Assembly (NCBI GenBank): GCA_015233295.1
Contig: JADFYC010000117.1
Location: 1 to 9,790 of the forward strand
Origin: Deltaproteobacteria bacterium
GTDB taxonomy: Bacteria; Desulfobacterota; JADFXK01
DNA: 9,790 nucleotides
Reading direction: 5' to 3'
Below the pieces are notes generated by a model. The model had not been told where the DNA came from and did no database searches. It worked only from the letters and a program-made list of their open reading frames with translations. Numbering within the stretch: the stretch's first letter is position 1; every line of letters starts with the position of its first letter. Made by a program: the position numbers and the translations under genes. Below are positions 1 through 6,873 of this stretch, piece by piece.

Positions 1-1710
1 CTCCCCCCCAGACCAGGTGAAGCCCAGATGGGCCTGAGTTACGACTGGTTTTGGGAAGAATTCGCTCTTCATCTCTGCCGTCAACGCGCCTGGGCGAAAA
101 TTACTGAATCCGAATTGGTCGTAATTCAGGCCACAGGAAAACCATTAACATTGGAAGATGAATGGACCAGGTTTTGGGAGAAACTGTCCTCAAAGGAAAG
201 TTTGGAGCAAACCGTCAGAATCTTTCTCGATCATAAAACACTCTTTAAAGGCCAGGCAAAACCTTGGGATTCGACCTGCCTCCCAATTATATCCATGAGT
301 ATTGCCGAGTTCCTCATAGATTATTACCAGACAGGAAGCGGACGAAAAAGGCATTTCAAACAAGGCAGCATACCCCGCGCCATCACCGACTTAAGAACGT
401 TTATAGAGAACGATAAATATGTTTCGATCCCTTTGCCCATGTTGAACACCGGGCAATATTTGAAAGGAGGAGATTTTCATCTACGGGTATCCCATAGCAG
501 GTGCGGCGGATGTGGGCAGATCATCGATAAGGGAACGGGGTTCAAGCGGTTAGCCGTGTTTCTAAAGGATTCCGATGAACGGCCACAGTCAGCCGCAAAG
601 AAAGATGATCTCAGCTCCTTTTGCGCCCGGTGCGTGGCCACAGTTTTTCTCTGCCCTGTTAAGCTGACTCCAGAGACGTTGACCGTTAGATTCGTCCGGG
701 ACAACGACCAGGGCCGCTTTTCCGATATCTCGGCAGATACTCAACTAGAACTAAGAAAATATGTGGCCCAAAGCCTAAATATAATAGCGGGAAGTTTCGT
801 CAGCTTGCATCTTACGGAAAAGGTGGAAGGGAAACTACTTATTTCAACTTTGGGCGCATATCATTATTCATTGTGGAAAATGGCGGTGACTTTCCCGGCA
901 GAGGTTTTTGCCCAGGGCTTCGGGGTGGAAGTCTGCCCTGGGGAAGAAAGATTTCATCTGCCCCGATGGCAGCTCTGGTATGTGGCTTCTATGGCCGCCT
1001 GGGATGATGTCTTCAGTTATCGGTGTTATGTTGATAAGGAGTTACGGCCACATTTTTCTCAATTCTTGCGTCTGGTTTCAACGGGTAATGTATTTCATGG
1101 ATTTTACGTTTTGATCGCCGGACGAGTAGTGCAGGGATATGGCCACAGTTGGCGCATGAACCAACTGCAAAACATATGGCATGGATTAGAAATACTTAAC
1201 AAGGAGGCCCAGATGCCGATTCCCGATTATCCCAAGATCGTCGGCTTTGCCGGATTATTATTGCCGCTGGCCGAACGAGTCGAAAATGTCAAAGAAAAAG
1301 ACAAGAAGAGGGCCATAAGCAAGCTCTTGGAGGAAGTGGATCGTCCTATCCAGTATGCTTACACCGCATCACGAGAATGTGAATCTAAGGATTTCATTTT
1401 TTGTCAGCGGCCGAGAAACAGGTATTTCTTTGAAAAGGCGCTGGAACTGCTGGAATGGGCCGGGGAAGATATTTACCGGCTCAAACTAGAAGGGCAGCGG
1501 ATTATCAATGAGAACCAGGCGTTTGCCTGGGCGCGGGATTTTGAACAGGTCATCTTCATCGGCCCGGACCAAATCGCCAGGGTCACCGCCCGGCTGGTCA
1601 ATGAAGGAGAAAAGCCTTTTGAGAACGAAGCTGACTGGCGAGGATTCGCCTATCAAGTAAAGCTGGCCCTATGGAGTATGTTCCCCGAATACCTTGGCTC
1701 AGAGAGCTAA
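1..1710 (+). CDS. cas10d: Cascade large subunit, Cas10d/Csc3-like (5' end probably outside window)
   Basis: Probable large subunit of a type I effector, expected to take part in PAM recognition and target-strand loading. The frame is open from base 1, so the gene may begin upstream. The first ATG (28) has a weak AGGTGA 7 nt before it, and an intact 560-aa protein from there is possible. Numbering from that ATG, residues 159-162 (CGGC) and 199-202 (CARC) form a CxxC...CxxC zinc-finger pair. Residues about 210-390 are mixed alpha/beta. Residues 396-560 are helix-rich, as expected for a Cas11-like C-terminal domain. No HD nuclease motif and no GGDD cyclase motif is seen. Family members I know are about 900-1000 aa with an N-terminal HD domain, so this is either truncated by the window or a shortened form. 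Identity rests on position before a Csc2-like Cas7, the zinc finger and the internal start. A Cas8-type or Csf1-like zinc-finger large subunit is the alternative. Confidence 0.6.
   Translation, partial: LPPRPGEAQMGLSYDWFWEEFALHLCRQRAWAKITESELVVIQATGKPLTLEDEWTRFWEKLSSKESLEQTVRIFLDHKTLFKGQAKPWDSTCLPIISMSIAEFLIDYYQTGSGRKRHFKQGSIPRAITDLRTFIENDKYVSIPLPMLNTGQYLKGGDFHLRVSHSRCGGCGQIIDKGTGFKRLAVFLKDSDERPQSAAKKDDLSSFCARCVATVFLCPVKLTPETLTVRFVRDNDQGRFSDISADTQLELRKYVAQSLNIIAGSFVSLHLTEKVEGKLLISTLGAYHYSLWKMAVTFPAEVFAQGFGVEVCPGEERFHLPRWQLWYVASMAAWDDVFSYRCYVDKELRPHFSQFLRLVSTGNVFHGFYVLIAGRVVQGYGHSWRMNQLQNIWHGLEILNKEAQMPIPDYPKIVGFAGLLLPLAERVENVKEKDKKRAISKLLEEVDRPIQYAYTASRECESKDFIFCQRPRNRYFFEKALELLEWAGEDIYRLKLEGQRIINENQAFAWARDFEQVIFIGPDQIARVTARLVNEGEKPFENEADWRGFAYQVKLALWSMFPEYLGSES
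1201..1207 (+). promoter_or_regulatory. Internal ribosome binding site for Cas11d
   Basis: AAGGAGG sits inside the large-subunit coding sequence, where it encodes Lys-Glu plus the first base pair of Ala. It is 5 nt upstream of the in-frame ATG at 1213. Both complementarity and spacing are good for 16S rRNA pairing, which supports separate production of the C-terminal small subunit. Confidence 0.6.
1213..1710 (+). CDS. cas11d: Putative small subunit Cas11d from an internal in-frame start in the large-subunit gene
   Basis: An in-frame ATG at codon 396 of the large-subunit reading frame lies 5 nt after a near-consensus AAGGAGG (1201-1207). Translation from it gives a 165-aa, largely helical protein beginning MPIPDYPKIVGFAGLL and ending with the same residues as the parent. 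In subtype I-D, independent translation of a Cas11d small subunit from the 3' part of cas10d is established. Several copies line the belly of the complex and stabilise the R-loop. Here the Shine-Dalgarno is stronger than the one before the visible start of the parent gene, the length fits a small subunit, and no separate small-subunit gene exists in the operon. The start signal is seen directly; actual translation is inferred. Confidence 0.6.
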   Translation: MPIPDYPKIVGFAGLLLPLAERVENVKEKDKKRAISKLLEEVDRPIQYAYTASRECESKDFIFCQRPRNRYFFEKALELLEWAGEDIYRLKLEGQRIINENQAFAWARDFEQVIFIGPDQIARVTARLVNEGEKPFENEADWRGFAYQVKLALWSMFPEYLGSES

Positions 1711-1733
1711 CTGAACAAACAAAGGAGCTGATC

Positions 1734-2696
1734 ATGGCGGAAAAGACACTGAGCGGACTGCCTAAGTCCGAATCTCCCCGAAAGCATTATGACATTTATG
1801 CCGTCTTGGAGGCGTCCCAGGAGCTATACTTTGGCGCCGAAAAGGAAGTAAACATTAATATCGTAGAAAAGGTGCGCGTCTGGACTCCCCAAGGAGAAAT
1901 GGAAAAATGCTACATCAGCCCAACTAAGAGGCGGGGTGTCGAAAGAAGATGCCTGTTGTGGAGCGACGCCGGCGGGCAACTTCTAATGGATGAACTTGAC
2001 TGTGGCATACCCAACACTTGCTGCAAAGACAATTGCCCCGTCTGCGCCGTTTATGGCGGCATGGTGGCCGGGAAGAAAACTTTCATCGGCCGACTGACCC
2101 ACTCGGGCGGAGTAGCCGTAGGTTCGCAGATTGCGTTGGAAAAGCAACGGGCCATGCATCCGGCCCTGATCCACAAAGAAGAGGATACCAATCCCAAGCA
2201 AAAAGAATTCAGCCCCATGCCTTTTCGCAAGGAATACGCCCAACCAGGGTTGCTATATCCAGTTAGTAATCACTGTCTGTCCATATCGGAGCAAGAGTTC
2301 ACCGCCGTCGCCTATGCCTTCTTGATGAGCCTTAACCGGCTTGGCGCCGGGAATCCCAAGGGCGTATCTTTTGCCAGACAAGTATTGAAGAAGGGACAAA
2401 CCCTGGAAGAGCCATTGCTGGTAGTGGACGAATACCGCGTTCCCCTGGGGGAAAGACCGATTATCAGTCCCTCTATTACTGATAATCTTCAGGCCATGGA
2501 GACATTCATCCGGTTAGCTGAAACCTGCACTCATGGCCGAGAGGATATCTTCAGCCGCACCATCGGCGCCGCGGCCCTGGCCAGACTTCAAGAGCTGGCC
2601 ACCATCTTTGAGGAACGAGAGCTGAAGGCACATCGGGCGGAACCCGACTCAACCCCAAACAACGACCCGTCGCCTCCGAAAAAGGCTAAAAAATAA
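1734..2696 (+). CDS. csc2: Cas7 backbone subunit, Csc2-like
   Basis: Predicted Cas7 RNA-binding subunit, polymerising along the crRNA spacer to form the Cascade backbone. I chose ATG 1734 (320 aa) because AAAGGAG at 1721-1727 lies 6 nt upstream. An earlier in-frame ATG (1671) would overlap the preceding gene by 40 bp and lacks such a site. Residues 90-108 hold a cysteine cluster, C90, C96, C97, C101 and C104, ending CPVCAVYGG. A Cys-Pro-x-Cys-x-x-Tyr-Gly zinc-binding insertion is a hallmark I associate with Csc2 of subtype I-D. Upstream, the basic TKRRGVERR stretch (residues 64-72) is a candidate RNA-contact loop. The central LYPVSNHCLSISEQEF segment (174-189) followed by a helix resembles the conserved core of Csc2. 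The C-terminal 20 residues are Pro/Lys-rich and probably disordered. It sits 23 bp after the large-subunit gene. Assignment to Cas7 is firmer than to Csc2 specifically. Confidence 0.7.
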   Translation: MAEKTLSGLPKSESPRKHYDIYAVLEASQELYFGAEKEVNINIVEKVRVWTPQGEMEKCYISPTKRRGVERRCLLWSDAGGQLLMDELDCGIPNTCCKDNCPVCAVYGGMVAGKKTFIGRLTHSGGVAVGSQIALEKQRAMHPALIHKEEDTNPKQKEFSPMPFRKEYAQPGLLYPVSNHCLSISEQEFTAVAYAFLMSLNRLGAGNPKGVSFARQVLKKGQTLEEPLLVVDEYRVPLGERPIISPSITDNLQAMETFIRLAETCTHGREDIFSRTIGAAALARLQELATIFEERELKAHRAEPDSTPNNDPSPPKKAKK

Positions 2697-2718
2697 GAGG
2701 CAAACTGAGGGGAACAGT

Positions 2719-3552
2719 ATGGATTATTTATGGATATCAGAAATCCAAATCAGCCCCATCGGCCCGCTCACTTTCCGCCGGATGCCCTCGGGTCTCCTCC
2801 ACATCATGAGCTATCCTTTCATGCCGCCCACGGCCATGAGCGGATTTCTCAAGAGGCTGCTCCTGATCGCCGACGGAAAAATTTGGCCGGGATATGATGA
2901 GGACTGGTTTCGTCCCCAAGATCAGGGTGGAGAATACACTATCACCTTGAACCCGGAATACCGTCCTCTGGGGGCATTCCCGGCGGCAGGCTCGTGGCAT
3001 ATTCACAAGACCAGCCGGCACGGGCCTAAGAACCTGGCTCACGTGGAATTCTCTCAACTCCTGAAATCCGAGTCAAAGGAAAACTACCAGCTTCACCATT
3101 GGGATTATCTCTTTTGTGACCTGCTGACCGGATGGGTGGCCAGCCATGACCGGGAAGCGCTGGATGCCTTGCAAGAACTAAAGAACTATGGCGGGAAGGC
3201 GGGAAAGGAGGGCTATCTTTTCGTCTACCGGGTGGTTAAACCCCGACAGTTGTTCCTTCAACAGGGAGAATACAGGCCATTAGGATTGGTGCCCCAACCT
3301 TGTCGGCCGGTCTCGGGAACTTACTACAACCTTTACGGGCATCACTGGGACCAAAATTATACCTGGACTAACGGAGATAAAGGAGGTGTAGTCGGATACT
3401 ATCAAGTCGGGGCCTGGTGGAACGTGGCCACTATGTCAGGGCCTTATTGGGCGATGGATGACGGCGTGGGATTTCCGGCCTCGGCTCCGGACGCTTTTCT
3501 GCAGGGAGATGTGGAACCGGTTTGGGGAGGTAGCCATGAACCATTGGGGTAG
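2719..3552 (+). CDS. cas5: Cas5 subunit (Csc1-like by position)
   Basis: Predicted Cas5 (RAMP superfamily) subunit, expected to cap the 5' handle of the crRNA and contact the large subunit. It has 277 aa, starting at ATG 2719 after GAGGGGA (2707-2713). The N-terminal strand WISEIQISPIGPLTF is followed at residues 32-48 by YPFMPPTAMSGFLKRLL. That matches the usual Cas5 arrangement of an N-terminal ferredoxin strand and then a 'P(S/T)xxxGxL' loop-helix. A Lys/Gly-rich segment (154-165) precedes a second strand, YLFVYRVVKPRQLFL (166-180). The C-terminal third is rich in aromatic residues (YYNLYGHHW, WTNGD, GAWWNVA, GPYW). The sequence does not strongly resemble the cyanobacterial Csc1 proteins I recall, so it is called by fold pattern and operon order. 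The 3' end overlaps the HD nuclease start by 17 bp, which suggests translational coupling. Confidence 0.65.
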   Translation: MDYLWISEIQISPIGPLTFRRMPSGLLHIMSYPFMPPTAMSGFLKRLLLIADGKIWPGYDEDWFRPQDQGGEYTITLNPEYRPLGAFPAAGSWHIHKTSRHGPKNLAHVEFSQLLKSESKENYQLHHWDYLFCDLLTGWVASHDREALDALQELKNYGGKAGKEGYLFVYRVVKPRQLFLQQGEYRPLGLVPQPCRPVSGTYYNLYGHHWDQNYTWTNGDKGGVVGYYQVGAWWNVATMSGPYWAMDDGVGFPASAPDAFLQGDVEPVWGGSHEPLG

Positions 3553-4249
3553 GATATTCTTTCGTTATGAGAATGGGTGCTTGAATCAGGCCATCGGCCA
3601 GCCGTTGGAGAATCACATCAACAACTGTCGAGAGATTTTATCCCGGTTTCGGGATGAGTTCTTCCACCCCGAAAGCCGAGCCATGCTAGACAAAGCGGTG
3701 GAACTCCATGATCTGGGCAAGCAGGAAACCTTTCGGATCACCTGGGATCCGGATGCCCAAAAGTGGGGTTACAGCTTTGCGGGACACCGATTTCGGGTGC
3801 CCCATGATGATCCTTATGTGGCCGGACTGATTCGGGCGCATCATGAGTTCTCCGTGGACCAGATTAATCGGGAAAAGGCCATGATTAAAGATGAAGCGGA
3901 TAGAAAACGGTTCCCCGATGACCTCTACTTGTTGTGTATGGCCGATCAATTGGAGGCCGAACTGGCGGTCAAGACGGTGGAGAACAAAAACGACGTTAGC
4001 CGAACCTTTATGGAATTCACCACCTGGCGGCCAAATCCGTTATCCTTTGATTTTACGGTTATTCCCTGGCCTTTTGAGCCGGTGTCTTTCCACCTGACTT
4101 TCAAGTTGATGGAGCTACAGGAGCCTAAGCTTCCCAACCTCGCCGAAAAAGACAAGAAAACCATGAATAACTGGTTCAGAGAAACTGGAACGTTTAAATC
4201 GACGGAAATGACCATAAACCTGGTAAGAGAGGTGGTCGATGGACATTGA
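3536..4249 (+). CDS. cas3'': Stand-alone HD nuclease Cas3''
   Basis: Metal-dependent HD-family nuclease that degrades target DNA with the helicase encoded next. The start at ATG 3536 (237 aa) is preferred because GGGGAGG (3524-3530) lies 5 nt upstream. The longer frame from 3458 has no such site and overlaps cas5 by 95 bp. From this start the metal-binding pattern is complete: H27, the H58-D59 pair in ELHDLGK (57-62), H84 or H90, the H102-H103 pair in RAHHEFS, and D137 in CMADQLEAE. That order matches the HD domain of Cas3 enzymes, where residues after the HD (Lys62) and the second histidine pair also serve catalysis. The length fits an isolated HD domain plus a short C-terminal tail. It overlaps cas5 by 17 bp and cas3' by 11 bp. 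In ordinary I-D loci the HD domain is part of Cas10d, so a separate gene here is notable. Confidence 0.85.
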   Translation: MNHWGRIFFRYENGCLNQAIGQPLENHINNCREILSRFRDEFFHPESRAMLDKAVELHDLGKQETFRITWDPDAQKWGYSFAGHRFRVPHDDPYVAGLIRAHHEFSVDQINREKAMIKDEADRKRFPDDLYLLCMADQLEAELAVKTVENKNDVSRTFMEFTTWRPNPLSFDFTVIPWPFEPVSFHLTFKLMELQEPKLPNLAEKDKKTMNNWFRETGTFKSTEMTINLVREVVDGH

Positions 4250-6083
4250 AACCTATTACCTAAAGGCAATGGGAGCGGAATTTAAGCCGAATCCACTCCA
4301 AAAAAGGGTGTGGGAGGCGTATGATCAGGCTGGTGGCTATCCGGCCTTGCTGATTAAGGCGGGGACCGGAACAGGTAAGACGGAGGCCGCCCTGTTGCCC
4401 GCTCTGAGTGACCAGCGCCGGGTGGTCATGGTACTCCCTTCAAAAGCTTTAATCGAAGATATGGGACAACGGATTGTCAAAATAGGTGAGAGCCTCACCG
4501 CTGGAAGCGATGACAAATTGGGGATCACCATTGACATGGGCGGTAGTTGCCGACGTCATTTTTGCCGTGATGGAAAATCCGAGTTTAATTATTACCACCG
4601 GCACTTATTTGCCGATGACATCATCCTGACGACTCTTGATAAATTCCTTTTCCGCGTTTTTGGGTACGGTGAAAAGATCAAGTCATTCATCTTTCCGCAC
4701 CGTATCTTCGGCTCAGCTCTGGGTAAAAAGCCGTTTATCATTTTCGATGAGGCACATGATTATGATAAGTTAGCCTATACCAATTTTCAAAAGCTCGTCG
4801 AGGCCCTGTACACCAAGGGCAAGGATTTGTGTGTGATGAGCGCCACGCTGCCTGAGGAATTTGCCGATTTCCTGACCCTGGTCGATGCCGGTCAGGAACC
4901 ATTGCATGAGGAGTTGGCACATTTTCAGTCGGAAAGCCTCCAGATGGTCCATACCCATAAGCACCTGGAGTTGGTATCGGCCTCAGGTGACGGCGACAGT
5001 TTAGTGGACGCTGTGGCGCAGCAAGTAAGAAACAACTATCGTTTCGGCGAAAGAGTCATTGTCAGAACGGAAACAATTGAGAAGCTCATCAAACTATATG
5101 ATAAACTTGTCGATTTTTCTCCCCTGGTTTATCACGGCCGCCTGACCTCGGAGCAGCGACGGGGCGTCATTAACAAAATCATTGATCACCAAAAAAATGA
5201 TAAAGGCTTCATGATCTTAGCCACCTCGGCCATTGAGGCCGGGTGCGATTTAGACGCCCATTTGATTATCACCGAGTTCTGCGACCCTGATAGCCTGGTC
5301 CAACTGGCCGGTCGCTTGAATCGCCGGGGCAGGATGCCGGAAGCGAAAATAATTGTTGTCCGCGGTGAATCTGGATATCCCTTTAGCACCTTAAGCAAAA
5401 GTCAACAAGCCGCCTATTGGGCGGACCTGGAAGGCATGAACGGTCTTTTAGAACCGGTGAGGTTGACTGACTATTTTGAACCGCCCCAGGATGACTGGAT
5501 GGGCGAGATTCTTTTCGACATGCTGTGGGATTATGTTTATGACGGTGATTTGACCTGTAAGCCGTTGTGGGACCGGGGCATCCTGGTTACCCGGAGTTGG
5601 GAGCCATCTATCACTCTATGCACGGGTATCAACGAAGAAACGGGACGCCCGGAGAACCCGATTCAAGTGGGCCTAAGTCGCCTGACCAAAGATTGGCCTC
5701 GCCTGTCCCCTGAAGACCTCAAAGTTGCCTGTGTCGGCGATTATCTGTCAATAGCAAACGGTGATTATCATGCCCAGGTCAAGCGAGTATTTTACCAGCG
5801 GAGACGGGGTGAAGGGGGCGGTTGGTCAATATACGACCTCCCCTCATACCGCATTAGCGCCTATGAAAACACCTTGTTGTGTATTATCCGTGAGGATGTT
5901 AAGGATACCTATTTTGACCGAGTTCTGGGATATAAAAAATTGCCGAAGATCTTTCTCAAAGGTTACAAGTACGGGTATCAAAGGGTGCTGCAGTATCAGC
6001 CCGAACAAAAGAAAGACGGTTGTTTCAAATTGAATAACGATCGGATCGTGGCCACAGGCAACCTGTGGTACCTGGAGCGATAA
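4239..6083 (+). CDS. cas3': CRISPR-associated helicase Cas3' (no HD domain)
   Basis: Superfamily 2 DNA helicase expected to be recruited to the R-loop and to translocate along DNA, feeding the HD nuclease. It has 614 aa. Motifs in order: Walker A AGTGTGKT (41-48), motif Ia LPSKALIED (66-74), TTLDKF (131-136), Walker B DEAH (170-173), motif III SAT (201-203), motif IV-V ILATSAIEAGCDLD (326-339), and motif VI QLAGRLNRRGR (355-365) with arginine fingers. All key residues are present. The insertion with C104 and C109 (GGSCRRHFCRDG) is unassigned. The roughly 230-residue C-terminal part after motif VI corresponds to the accessory C-terminal region of Cas3. The phrase DEAH-DYD followed by TNFQKLV resembles the I-D/cyanobacterial Cas3' lineage. 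The start ATG 4239 overlaps the HD gene end by 11 bp and has AAGAGAGG (4225-4232) upstream, so the two halves of the Cas3 activity are likely coupled in translation. Confidence 0.93.
   Translation: MDIETYYLKAMGAEFKPNPLQKRVWEAYDQAGGYPALLIKAGTGTGKTEAALLPALSDQRRVVMVLPSKALIEDMGQRIVKIGESLTAGSDDKLGITIDMGGSCRRHFCRDGKSEFNYYHRHLFADDIILTTLDKFLFRVFGYGEKIKSFIFPHRIFGSALGKKPFIIFDEAHDYDKLAYTNFQKLVEALYTKGKDLCVMSATLPEEFADFLTLVDAGQEPLHEELAHFQSESLQMVHTHKHLELVSASGDGDSLVDAVAQQVRNNYRFGERVIVRTETIEKLIKLYDKLVDFSPLVYHGRLTSEQRRGVINKIIDHQKNDKGFMILATSAIEAGCDLDAHLIITEFCDPDSLVQLAGRLNRRGRMPEAKIIVVRGESGYPFSTLSKSQQAAYWADLEGMNGLLEPVRLTDYFEPPQDDWMGEILFDMLWDYVYDGDLTCKPLWDRGILVTRSWEPSITLCTGINEETGRPENPIQVGLSRLTKDWPRLSPEDLKVACVGDYLSIANGDYHAQVKRVFYQRRRGEGGGWSIYDLPSYRISAYENTLLCIIREDVKDTYFDRVLGYKKLPKIFLKGYKYGYQRVLQYQPEQKKDGCFKLNNDRIVATGNLWYLER
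6052..6068 (+). other. Perfect 7-bp inverted repeat (possible RNA hairpin) before cas6
   Basis: CCACAGG, a 3-nt CAA loop, then CCTGTGG form a perfect stem inside the last codons of cas3'. It lies 5 nt before the GGAG of cas6 (6074-6077) and 16 nt before its ATG. No U-tract follows, so it is not an intrinsic terminator. It could influence cas6 translation or transcript processing, or it may be chance within coding sequence. Confidence 0.35.
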
Positions 6084-6084
6084 T

Positions 6085-6873
6085 ATGCCGGTGACAGCCA
6101 TCATCAATCTTCGGGCATTGACCGGGGGCCGGATGCCCCGCTCATTTCATTGCCTGATGCATCCCATTTTTCTTGATCGAATCTCCGCGGCCCACTCCGG
6201 ACTGGGCGCCATGCTCCATGACCATCAAGGCCCGGCGCCCTATGCCATCTCTCCCGTCATGGGCCGGAAAGCCAATGGAGCCATCTTAAATAATGAGTCA
6301 TATTGGGTGCGTCTATCTATCTTGCACCCGGATCTGGAGGATGTTTTCTTGACCACGCTGGAAAAGGGTTTATGGGTGGAGCCGGTTTCGGTGGGTGATC
6401 TGTCCTTTCTCGTGGAGGATGTGGTGCTGGGACAACAGCCGTCAAATCCCTGGTCGGGAAGGACTAGTTATGACGATCTGCGGCGCAATGGTTCCGCTTC
6501 GGACAGAATCACTTTGCATTTCAAAAGTCCTGTTTCGTTTAAGCGAGGTGACCTGCATTATTCTTTGCCGGAGCCGGGGTTGATCTTCGGCCATCTGGTC
6601 AAGCGGTGGAACCGGTTTGCCCCTGATCTAATGCCGGAAACCCTGACCGGCCAGGGTGTGAGTTATTCTTTTTTTGATATTCACACCGCTCCCTATGCCT
6701 TACGGAACGGCGGCACGATTATAGGGTCTATTGGTCAATTAACCTTTATCTTTGAATGCGATGCCCCGACTCAGCGCCTTTACCGGACTTTATTACGCTT
6801 CGCCTTTTATTCCGGCATTGGAGTGAAGACGACCCAGGGGATGGGGCTGTGCCGGGTGATTGAGGAAAGATGA
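6085..6873 (+). CDS. cas6: CRISPR repeat endoribonuclease Cas6
   Basis: Metal-independent RNase that cuts the pre-crRNA once in each repeat, normally 8 nt from the repeat 3' end, leaving an ATTGAAAC-type handle. It has 262 aa, the usual Cas6 size. Residues 44-60 (LHDHQGPAPYAISPVMG) match the conserved 'LH...(P)(Y/F)xxSP' region near the N terminus. H45 is the best candidate for the general base, with H37 and H47 as alternatives. The C-terminal glycine-rich loop, residues 242-255 (YSGIGVKTTQGMGL), is the Cas6 family signature that grips the repeat RNA, and it ends 7 residues before the C terminus as usual. The start lies 1 nt after the cas3' stop, with GGAG 7 nt upstream. The stop overlaps the next start (ATGA). 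Substrate is presumably the 36-nt repeat of the adjacent array. Confidence 0.92.
   Translation: MPVTAIINLRALTGGRMPRSFHCLMHPIFLDRISAAHSGLGAMLHDHQGPAPYAISPVMGRKANGAILNNESYWVRLSILHPDLEDVFLTTLEKGLWVEPVSVGDLSFLVEDVVLGQQPSNPWSGRTSYDDLRRNGSASDRITLHFKSPVSFKRGDLHYSLPEPGLIFGHLVKRWNRFAPDLMPETLTGQGVSYSFFDIHTAPYALRNGGTIIGSIGQLTFIFECDAPTQRLYRTLLRFAFYSGIGVKTTQGMGLCRVIEER

Noticed and set aside
463..472. AAAGGAGGAG inside the large-subunit gene as a second internal start
   Set aside because: Only ATT, TTC and ATC codons follow at the right distance, with no usable start codon.
466..480. GGDF motif in the large subunit as a degenerate cyclase GGDD site
   Set aside because: It precedes the zinc finger, whereas the Cas10 GGDD lies in the second palm domain after it, so the match is probably chance.
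1042..1053. 12-bp match (TTACGGCCACAT) between the truncated last spacer and the large-subunit gene, suggesting self-targeting
   Set aside because: The first five spacer bases, part of the seed, do not match. One 12-mer match among this many spacer positions in 10 kb is about what chance gives, and the spacer is incomplete.
1671..1733. Longer start for Cas7 at 1671
   Set aside because: It would lie inside the end of the large-subunit gene without a ribosome site, while ATG 1734 has AAAGGAG 6 nt upstream.
3379..3388. Perfect AAAGGAGGTG Shine-Dalgarno-like sequence inside cas5
   Set aside because: No start codon lies at suitable spacing downstream. It encodes part of the DKGGV segment and is probably coincidental.
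3458..3535. Longer N-terminal start for the HD nuclease at 3458
   Set aside because: There is no good Shine-Dalgarno, the overlap with cas5 would be 95 bp, and ATG 3536 has GGGGAGG at ideal spacing.
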